From NCBI GenBank assembly GCA_037074705.1, contig CM073590.1, positions 135,489,600 to 135,553,599 on the forward strand: a stretch of DNA of 64,000 nt, in the 5' to 3' direction. Numbering within the stretch: position 1 is the first letter of the stretch; each line of letters opens with the position of its first letter. A program made the translations under genes and the position numbers. Source of the DNA: Zhengitettix transpicula. Taxonomy: Eukaryota > Arthropoda > Insecta > Orthoptera > Tetrigidae. Shown piece by piece: positions 45,701 to 57,345 of this stretch. The notes under the pieces were generated by a model. The model saw only the letters and a program-made list of their open reading frames with translations, did no database searches and was not told the origin of the DNA.

Positions 45701-48700
45701 ATAAAGGCTATCAAAATGTTTTGAAGATTTATGACGATTTATTGTAATTAAGTTTCTAACTGATTAAAGAAATGCTATTAAATAACTATGAGATAAACAG
45801 TCTAAAAAACTGTTCAGTTCCTATAAAATGAGGCTATTGATTACACATTGAATGCAATATAATTCTGTAATTGATGTGATAGTATAATATAGAATAAATA
45901 ATAATATCAAAATCTTTAGTATTGAAGGCAAGAGTATCTGTATGTTTAAAAGTTTTATCCATTTTAACTTAGTATATGCAATGTTAATATGCAACTTAAA
46001 AAATAATTAATTTAATATGGCCAACATCATGTAAGAATTTCTTCCAATATGGCATTGAAATAAATCACAGTTTAAAAGTAGTTAATTGTCACTAAATATT
46101 TAAACATTAAAACTTTTTAAAGTATTTATGTCATATTTAAAACATTTATGAATAAAAAATATCGTTCCATTTAGGCTAACATAACCAGTTACTGAAATGG
46201 TTTTCTAATGACTATGGTAGGACTCTGTGAATCAAATTCAAAAGTATTCAATTCTAAATAAATCTGTGGATAAAATGACACGTAAATTGATTGCAAATAT
46301 GTGACAGAAAATTACATAATTTTATATTATTTAAATGTATGTAAAAGCTCACAATTGTCATTAAACCAGTTAAGCAGCAGTATTGTAGTTTTGAAATATT
46401 TGAATAACAAAATGATTTATATAATTTAATTCACAATATTTTAAATTCAGAAATGTTCACATGCATCAAAACTTATAATTATATAAACACAAAATGAAGT
46501 AAAAGTTCAATTTTCTGGGTTTTAAAATAGATTACATAATAATTTTACATGTGTAATCCAATATATTTTCTAAATCTCTGCAAATGTATTTTCATGCCAA
46601 AATATTAAAATGTGACCAGTTATATATTTCATATTTCCATGCATAGAACCAAATCATTTGCTTCATAGCACTTAACTGTACAAGTACAAATTAAAATTCT
46701 CATTACCTTGAACTTCCAACATGCAAGGCCCAATTCTCAACATACTCTGATTGCTTAGGATTCTGTTTTAGCCTTGAATAAGTCTTCCATACTTTTTAAT
46801 GTGCTTCTGTGAAATTTATAAACAATATATAACATTTACCTCAAACAGCTTAGTGAATCTGTCATTTACTTTTCTTGAGAGGTAATCGTGGATCGATGTA
46901 TAACACACCAGTTGATGCTCTTGGCACACATGAAACTTTTATTACATCCAACACTAACATGGACAATAACAATACAAGAAACAAAACATAAACACTATCA
47001 AAGATATACAGTTTGTATTCGCAGTGGACAGTTTCACGGAATAATTATATATCTCAACACACCCCCTACAAACTTGACCACATATATAAACCTGTCAATC
47101 TGTCAATGTTTATATCCAATGGGCACTGACAATCCAATTGCTGACAGACACTTCCAATGCTTTGGCCTTGTTAGTCCTTTAGTGAAGACGTCAGCTGGCA
47201 TCTCCTCCGTAGACATATGACCTAGTTGAACTTCGCCAGACTGGATGACTTCACGCACGAAATGGTGATGAACATAGATGTGCTTTGTTCTGGAGTGAAA
47301 CACAGGGTTTTCCGCTAATTTCTTAGCCCCAAGACTGTCATTAAACAACTGGATGGTAGTTTGGCTACCAGACCCCAAGTCCTCAATCAGCCTTTGTAGA
47401 TGGATTGCCTCTTTACAGGCTTCGCTGAGAGACATATACTCAGCCTCGGTTGAGGATAGAGCTACGGTATGTTGCTTCCTCGATTCCCATGATACAGGTC
47501 CTCCGTTCAATGTAAACACGAAACCTGTGTATGATCGTCGGTCGTCCACACTGGAAGCCCAATCTGCATCAGCATATCCTGTCAACTTTGCTTCCTTAAA
47601 TTCGTAATGGATACCGACATCCAGCGTTCCACTTAGGTATCGAAGCACATGTTTAGCAGCCAGCCAATGTGTCTTCCCGGCACAATTGTTAAATTGCCCT
47701 AGCATGCTGGCAACATGAGCAATATCAGGACGAGTTGCCACAGCTAAATACATCAAAGCACCCACGAGTTCCCTGTAGGGTGGATGCTCACCATCATTTG
47801 GATCCCAGCCCTTGTCCTTTGATAACTTCGCTCCTGGATCGATTGGAGTCAGTACTGCTTTACAATCTGACATCCCAAATTTATTGAGTAGATCCATGAT
47901 GTAAGCCTTCTGGCTCAACTTAATTCCGGTATTATCTTTGGAAAATTCAATACCAAGGCAATGCTTTGAGCCCATGCTCCTGATTTCAAACGATTTGCAA
48001 AGAAAATGGTGACTTTGTTCAATTTTCTCAGTTTGGCGGGACATTATTATTATGTCGTCAACATAAACTGTGACAATAATCAGGTCCTCACCTGTCCCCT
48101 TTACATAGACTCAGGGATCTCCTCGAGATGGTCTCAGTCCACATCTCCTCAGCTCGGTGCTTAGTCGCTGGAACCAGCAGCGTCCAGCTTGTCGTAGTCC
48201 ATAAAGCGCTTTCTTTAGCAAACATATCTTGTCTCCAACACCTATTTCCTCGAGCATCTTCTTCGCCCTCTTTACAATGTGTGAAGACTCGTGTCCCGTA
48301 CTGATGATGTGTTGTAGAGCTGTCTCTGTGAAGTCTGGAATCTCCATATAAATCTTCTCATCGATAAGACCATATAGATAAGCGGTATATACATCGAATT
48401 GATGAATTTCCATCCTCATCTGAGTTGCAATCGATGTAGCCAGACGGATTGAACTCGGCCTTGCTACTGGTGCAAAGGTTTGGTCGAAATCCGTCCCAGG
48501 TATTTGAGAGAAACCTTTTGCCACAAGTCTGGTCTTCTTCTTTATGACTTGACCGTCTGCTCCGCGCTTGTTTCGAAGTACGATTCGGCTTCCTATGACT
48601 TTTCGATCTTTTGGTCGTGCTATTACGTCCCAAGTGTCGTTCTTGATTATCGAAGTAAGCTCCTCCGCAATGGCTTGTTTCCATTCTTCGGCTTCTGGAC

Positions 48701-51700
48701 TCGACATAGCGGAATGTATGGGTATATCCACCATGTTCGCGAATTCAGCAGATTCGTCCATTGCCATGTGAAACGTTTTTATCGGCCTGCCTGGACGTCC
48801 GGAACGGATTGTACTAGGTCTTCCCGTTTCATCACCTGGATTGGTTCGTCTACGTGACGTTTTTGGTAGTGGTTTTCGTGCCATCTTTCCGCGCGTACAT
48901 TCTTCGCAATCGACGTCCTCGTTTGGGTTGTCAATTTCATTTCCTCGTATGGCGCCGTTCTTGGCGGCGTTTCGCAAGTATCTGAAGTTCAAGTGTCCCA
49001 TCATTCGATGCCACTCCATCAAAGAAGCCTTGCGACGACGTTCTGGCTGTACCACATTACTCGCTTCACGTTCATTTGGATCTTGAACGTAGAAAAGCCC
49101 ATCATTTCTACTTGCAAGTAATATTAGCCTTCCGTGTGTATCTACGACTCTGGCTCTGTTTTTCTCAAATATCACTTTATGTCCTTTGTCGACTATCTTC
49201 CCGACTGATAATAAGTTGGTACGCAGTTCGGGAACGTATAGGGTTTTATGTAAGTCGAAGAGTTTCTTGATACCAGATACTAGTGTGACCATTCAGCGAC
49301 ACCTTTTGCTTTGATTTCTGCCGACGAATGATCCGCCAGGTTCAACTTTCCTGAGGAATTAGGCTCTAGATTAGATGAGTGAAGTCGTCTAGGTCTTTGC
49401 TCATATGAGAGGTACATCCACTGTCCAAACACCATCGATTTGTATTTCCTTTTTCTCCACCCGATGTGAATTTGCACTTGTCCGCGATTTCCGTCATGTA
49501 TAGTGACCCGTTATTCACCGCGTTTGACGTTTCGTACGCTTTTCTTGTTGATCGACACTGATTTGCTTTGTGTCCGATTTTCTTGCATCTGTAGCATCGG
49601 ATCTCCGAAGTTTTGTCCTTCTCTCTATAATTGTTCGATTTTTCCCTAGCTTTGTTTTTCCAAAATCCGCGTGGTTTCGCTATCATAGAGTCTTGAACAT
49701 CACTGCGTCGTTCGCCGTGTCTAGCGTCGTATTCTTCCACTACCTTTATGCGTAAAACATCCGGTTTTGGTAGATCGTCGCGCGACACGATCGCACACCT
49801 GCAGTTTTCGAACGTGGATGGTAGACTGTACAATAAGAGAATTGACAATAAATCGTCGTTCACAATTCACATCCATGTCCTTCAGTTTATCTACAGTGTC
49901 AAAAAATCTTCCGAGGTGATGCCGCACGTCCTCGCCCACGTCCATTCGTTGCAACACTATCTGCTTCAGGAGTGTAGCCGGTCCCTTCGACGTATGAATG
50001 GACTCGAGTGTTGCCCATATTTCTCGAGAAGTACTGCAATGCTTAATTTGTTTAAACTCCGATGGGTGTATAGACAAAATTGTGAATTAGTTCCTTAATG
50101 GATTCTCCTAATATTGTATTTATTCCTTAATGGAAGCTCCTAATACTTCATTCCCTCTACTCTATCCATTACTCCACTAAAACTATTAATTGTCCACAAT
50201 AAGACTATCTATATTTGTCTGGTCAGGAACTTGACCCGGTGGCCGAGATGGTTAAGGCGTCTGTGTACTAAGCAGAATACGTGGGTTCAAGTCCCGCCTG
50301 GGTCAAATATTTTCAGTCTTTCCTTCTTCTTCCATCCTTCTCCTTGAACATATGCTTTTCTATGTGCGTAATTCTTCGCCCGAGGATATGAATTCACATA
50401 AAGCGCAATCCTCCTATTTTCTCCTATTTATTTCTATCCTTCCTCACTATCCAAGTTTGAATGTGAATTAGTTCCTTAATGGATTCTCCTAATATTGTAT
50501 TTATTCCTTAATGGAAGCTCCCAATACTTCATTCCCTCTACTCTATCCATTCCTCCACTAAAACTATTAATTGTCCACAATAAGACTGTCTATATTTGCC
50601 TGGTCAGGAACTTGACCCGGTGGCCGAGATGGTTAAGGCGTCTGTGTACTAAGCAGAATACGTGGGTTCAAGTCCCGCCTGGGTCAAATATTTTCAGTCT
50701 TTCCTTCTTCTTCCATCCTTCTCTCTGCGTTGAACATATGCTTTTCTATGTGCGTAATTCTTTGTCCGAGCATATGAATTCACATAAAGCGCAATCCTCC
50801 TATTTTCTCCTATTTATTTCTATCCTTCCTCACTATTCAAGTTTGAATGTGAATTAGTTCCTTAATGGATTCTCCTAATATTATATATATATTGTAATAA
50901 ACAAATAATGGAAGTTTTAATTAATTTAAAGAATTTGCCTCACATTGAAGCGCCATTTATGTAATAATCAAATGGAAGGCTTTATTAAATGAAAAGTTTA
51001 AACAATTAACAAACAAAAATATTTATTTTATTTTGTGGCAATAAAAGATAATTACAACAAAATTCGAGATCTTTCTCTCAGGGCCTGTACTGAGTTTGAT
51101 AATGAACACAACAAATTGATTTAAAATCTTATTAACAAAACAGTTTCAATTTACCTAAACAATATGTCGATAGAATGATAGAAATTAAAAAGTAAAGAAA
51201 TTAAGTCTGATTGACAATTAAAAAAGATCAAAATCGGACTTTATCCTTTAATTTGCGTTTACAATTGATCATTAGATTTGGTTTTGCTACTTGCATACTG
51301 TCCAGCTGGTACCAGCATTCTTTTTTGCTTCGGAAATACACTATTGCAAACTTTTACACTGATTCTAAATATCGACTCACTGATTTTACACTATTGAAGT
51401 CAAAATTGATAGGCTCCCAGGAACTCGGATGATCCTCCTGATTGTCAGCTATCTGATGTCTGCTTGCCTTACAGGAATCCTATGATTTGTAGATTTATTA
51501 GTCTTTTACTGATTTGGAATATTTGTTTTAACTGTTTATTCTTCCAGAGTGAACTAACTTTTCTTTAGCTCCTTGCTGTAGATGTAAACTGCTCTTACTT
51601 TCCACAATTTATGTTGCAATACTTGCGGCGTGAATGTTTTCTTCGTATTAATTTACAACTTTAACTAGTTATACATTGACGATGTCTAGTCTCTGCTTAA

Positions 51701-51942
51701 ATTATATTTCTTGTTCTGCTCCTTATAATGTCTATCCGCCAACTGCTCCTAACAATCTTTACGCCAACTGGCTCCTAGTGCTATCAAGTTTGAGTGCTCA
51801 TACGCCATTTTTGACTTTTCGACAAAGCAAGCGAGCTCGCTTTTCCATTGTTGCTTTGTTCTATCAGACCGCTATAATGGATTTCTCAAACAATTCAAAT
51901 TTTATGTCCAAACAAATAATGGCCTAATTAATTGGCATTACA

Positions 51943-51992
<50 letters not shown>

Positions 51993-53225
51993 ACACACAC
52001 ACACACATAATAATACTTAACGAAAATGTGACGAGGTCAAATTAAATAACACATTTGGATAGAATATAGAGACAAAAAAGTCATTGTCAGATGGTCACGT
52101 CAGGCTAAGTAGTTAAAGTATTTGACATGTTTGAGAGCCGGCTGGAATGTATTTCTGACCTTCTTTCCTGACAGAGGGGGATCGACCGGACTATCTGTTG
52201 GGATATCTGGACTATCGAGGTACATGAAGCCAATAGTTGGTTCAATCTGGCAACAGTGAAGGACTACTACAAATTTTGAGCCCCCTTCGTCAGGAGAGAT
52301 AGTCTGAACTGCATGCAGGCCAGGCACAATATATGAACAAATTCATGCCCATCCTGCCCCATCCACACATGCACTTACACACACATACAAATGAAAAATT
52401 ACATACTCAGGTAATCTTTCAAATAGATGTTGTCAATAGGGAAGGCACTTTTTAGAGGATGTTGAAACCAGGGTTTTGCCTGTGCAGTCATGGCAGCTCT
52501 TCCTACTACATGCTTGGAATGCAGCGTAGGTGGCAGGATAAAGGTGTGGGCTTTACAGGTTTGGATGTGTATGTTGCCTGTAGTGGCCATCCAAAAACAA
52601 ATGTTGTGTGGGTTGTTTTGCAGTCGAGTGTAGGCCTGGCATAGAAGAGTGGATTGCTTTTCTATAGTCTAGGGAAGAGTTTTTGATTGAAGGTGAAATA
52701 TTATTTTGTTGCAAAAAACAGAAAATTATTGCTTATAATTTAAATTAACAATACATTTAAGCAAGTAAAATAAAATAATTATTGAGATCAAAATTGTAAA
52801 ATATTTTGAAAGCTAAGTTATGACTTTTAAAAATAAATAAATTAAGCTTTTTAAAATTGAAACTGTTGGGAATGTTGATCTAAACTGGTTTATTGAGTAT
52901 TGTAGTGGAGTAAATTGCTCTGACATATGTAGGCTTGTGGTGTTCTGAAACCGCTTTCAATTATGCATTGGGACAGTTGGAAATTACATAGATTAAACAA
53001 CTGTTTTTCAAAAGAAATGATAATGATGATTTTACACAGATGATGGGATATATTAACAAATTCATTTTAGTTTAGTGGTAGCTTCACAGAATAAATAATT
53101 GGTGAAGTCTTTGAAGATTTACAAAATGTAGACATAAAGTCTGTAGCATAATATAAATTCTGAGAATTTTTTAAAATTACTTTATAACTCATCATTCTTC
53201 ATCCTTTCACAGTATGATACAGAAT

Positions 53226-53261
<36 letters not shown>

Positions 53262-54223
53262 AATAGTGAGAATGTGACATTGTCAAAAATATTGGTATGG
53301 AAAGGATAGAGAGATAGGTTGTGGCTTACCTGAAAGTGAAGTGCGGTGTCGCCATGAGGAACTGAAGGTTGTTCTTCAAATTTTCGGAGGCTCTCAGCCT
53401 CCTTCTTCAGGAAGGAGTGTTACACCATTCCGTGCACCGGTATATATATATATGTGTGTGTGTGTGTTGGGATAAGTGGAAAAAAGTCTGTTAGATTGAG
53501 GTTACTATCAGGAGATTTGATTGCATGTAATACATTTCTCTATTGTTGATCTTTGTGAGTAAATACTATATTTTTCATTAAAAAAAATGAAAAAAGGACT
53601 AATTTATAGGGCAAATAAAATTTTCTGTATTTACTTCCACTGCTTAAGAAACCTATATACTGTTAAATAATAGGAAATATAATAAAAGAACTTTGAATGA
53701 ATTTGACAAAAAATTATGCCTGTATTTTTGTTATTTCTGTGATGCTTAAAATTTCTAAGTTACAGACCATTACTGTTATTAAACATTCGTCATCAAAATC
53801 TGGATGCTGAATTGATGACAATTTTACATAATACTGTAGAATAACACCAATCAAGCCCCATGAGTCTCGCAGAAAAGTGATAAATATTTGTCTGTAACCT
53901 TCAGATTGGACGTTAAATATTGAGGGCTAGGTTGTGTATGGTGTAATTTCACTTTGCAGCACTTTTCAATACTAACACAAAAAAATTCTGTGATGAGAAA
54001 TAATAATGAAAATATTGGTAAGCATAGAGATAAAAATTACCATCATGACCAAGGAGTAGACATGACCTTCATTATTCACAGATTTTAAAATATACTTGCA
54101 GAAGGGGAAGAAGTCTTCAGAGTAGTCAAGTCATTAAAAAGTTTTAAAATATTTAATATATATATATTGGTATGGAAAGGATAGAGAGATAGGTATTTTT
54201 GACAATGTCACATTCTCACTATT

Positions 54224-54289
<66 letters not shown>

Positions 54290-56616
54290 ATTAGTAAAGA
54301 TATGACATTGTCAAAAATAATTGCAATATTGGTATGGAAATGAAAGAGAGATAGGTTGTGGCTTACCTTAAAGTAAAATGTGGTTTCGCCATGAAGAACT
54401 GAAGGTTGTTCTTCAAATTTTCGGAGGCTCTCAGCCTCCTTCTTCAGGAAGGAGTGTTACACCATTCTGTGCACCGGCCAGCTGCGGGCAGTAATTATAT
54501 ATATAACCTTAAAAAATCAGTGTTGATATAAAATTTTTATTCAGTTGTAATTTATGCAAATAGTTTTGAATAGTGGATAAGATAAGAAGAGAGAAGGAAA
54601 GCACTATGTGAATCCTAGAACAATTGTCTATTTACATTTGTTTAGACACCCTGTCAATTAAAGCAGGAAAATACAAAGCTATTGTATTATTAAATATATA
54701 TTCATTTTTGGCAATTGCTTATTCCAATCTGATGAACTGCCACAAAACTATAATTCTCATATAATAGTACCAGTAAAACAATTCTTATTTTGTAGTCATA
54801 TTTTTTATATTATTTTCCAAGTTTAATTAATAACTTTCACTCTCACAGATTTTAAGAATTTCTGTTTTTCTTTTTCTAGATTTTAATTAAAAACATTTGT
54901 ATTATACTTATAATCATTTGCATAAACCATAGTGAATAGCCAATTCTGTTGCTACAAATATAACATATTAATTACCAATTTCAAATAGTACAGCAAACAC
55001 TTGGTTTAATAATACATTTTTCTTAAATTATACAAGTGTCTGCATTGCCTACTTTGTTTCATAGTACAACTTCCGAAAACTTATTTGTGATTTTGGTATA
55101 TATGAAGTCACCTTAATAAGTCAATGTTAAATTATATTTTGCTTACAACTGTTTAAGTATCTATTTTATCCATTTTAAGTATTTATTTTATCCAGTGTTC
55201 AATTTTGCTAGTCATTATTAAAAGACAAGGTTTTTGGGGTGTGGCCAGGCAACGGATTTTGTTTGTTGTCTTGATGTTGGGAAATAAAAATGTGATGTTT
55301 TCTGTTGATATGTGATTTAATTATGTTAAAAGTTATTTGAGTTAGTCATTAGCTTTGGTATTGTTCTGCATTTTCTCAACTTAGTAAATTTAACGTATAA
55401 ATGGTCTGTGTACACTCTTGTAAAACTGTGGATGAGTTGGTATGTGCAAACTAAAAAAAATAACATTTAACATTAATTAGTGTAATGTAGAGCCCAAAAT
55501 CAAATTTCCTTTTTTTTTCCTGCAAATAATACATACTGTGAGGCATTAATTTAATTTAGTGACAGAAGAGATTATGGTATATGTAAAATATTAAATTTGT
55601 TTGTTTTTTAAAGGAGGGCTTGTGTTAATATTTTTTAAAACATGGTTGACATTGATCTGTCCTCTTTATTTGTACATTCACTGCAATTTTTAGAGAAACT
55701 TTTTTAAATGTACTTTTCTCTAATTTTTTGACAGCTGATTTGATGTTTTAACAAAATTTACTCTTATTTTTAGTACCGATTTCTTTATTTTCTTTATCAT
55801 CTCAATATGTGATAAACTCCTATATCTTTAAATTACCATATTTATTTTATGTCAACTCAGAAATGATCAAGAAAATCCATTTAAGCTTATATCACTGATT
55901 TGCATATTGGTGCAATGTTTCATATGGTTATGTAAGATTTGATTGGGATTGTAATTTAAAATTCAATATTTTTTGCTAATTGTTTACTATAGTCTCCTCT
56001 TCAAGCAATTCTCAGATTTATAATGCCACTCCCATATCTTTCAAAAGGAATACAAAATAGTATTGTATTATTCTACAAGTTTAAATTTTGTAATATTTGT
56101 AATAATGAACTGTTATTATGTAATGAAAGTATATCAAGCTAATTTGTAGGCCTGTTGATCTATTAAAGAAACCTATTACCTATATTTTATTTATAAACTT
56201 TTAATGAATATATAAATAACCATTTACTCTTATAATTAAAAAAGTTTGTGTGGAAATGAAAGAGAGATAAAGCAATGGCTTACCTGAAATTGAAGCATGG
56301 GATTGCCAATCAGGACAGGAGGAAGTTCTTCAAATTTTCAGAGGTGTTAGCCTCATTAATCAATAGAAAGAAATTACATTCCTTTCTTTGGCTGACCATG
56401 GACACTTCACCCTCAGAGTTCCCTAAACTAACAGCTTTGCCAGCTTTATGGTAATAACTGGTTCCATGTTTGCTCTGATACCCCAAAATCCTTCACAAAA
56501 ATCTGCCTAAAAAAGCAATCCAGAGTGCAGAGCATTTGTGTGTGTAAACATACATACTATCCAATCATCAAATGTGACTTTGCCTTTGTCACTTAATATT
56601 TGTATGTGTGTGTGTG

Positions 56617-56672
<56 letters not shown>

Positions 56673-56904
56673 ATTAGTAAGGATATGACATTGTCAAAAA
56701 TAATTGTAATGTTGGTAGGAAAGGAAAGAGAGATAGGTTGTGGCTTACCTGAAAGTGAAGTGCAGTGTTGCCATAAGGAACTGAAGGTTGTTTTAAAATT
56801 TTTGGAGGTTCTCGGCCTCCTTCTTCACAGTTCCTTATGGTGACACCACACTTCACTTTCAGGTAAGCCACAACCTATCTCTCATTCCTTTCCACCAATA
56901 TTAC

Positions 56905-56961
<57 letters not shown>

Positions 56962-57295
56962 CACACAACATTAGGATAGGAAGAGAGACAGCAATGCTGA
57001 CACCTAAAATCGGTAGTTGGTTCAGTCTGGCACATTCATGCCCGGCCAGCACTTAGTTCAGATCTTCCTTCCTGACGAAGGGGGCTCAGGCCCTTAAATA
57101 TTTGAACTTCCAACTATCCAGCACGCAGTTCAGACCTAATATCCTGAAGAAGAGTGCTCAGGCCCTCAAAATTTGAAAATTTATTTTGTCCCTGCTGACT
57201 TCTCCGCCTGTTGATATTGGGTAAGTCAACTGCCCTCTGTCTTTCTTTCCTATCCAAATGAGTTAATATTTGAACTTGTCATATTTCCTTGTTTG

Positions 57296-57345
<50 letters not shown>

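Larger units (their letters stand above)
46886..50087 (-). mobile_element. Ty1/copia retrotransposon, truncated and decayed
   Basis: Minus-strand copia element with gag, protease, zinc-binding pre-integrase, reverse transcriptase and RNase H in copia order. It lacks the integrase core, and its 5' end is cut at about 50087 where a SINE begins. One LTR is recognisable at the 3' side (46886-47059). Several frameshifts and a stop make it inactive. It lies antisense in babo intron 2. Confidence 0.9.

Noticed and set aside
50233..50304. Functional tRNA-Ser gene
   Set aside because: It is embedded in a dispersed, tandemly duplicated repeat with a common tail, and the short variable loop does not suit serine.
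50495..50857. 120-codon frame on +
   Set aside because: It reads straight through the tRNA-like head and tail of the SINE.
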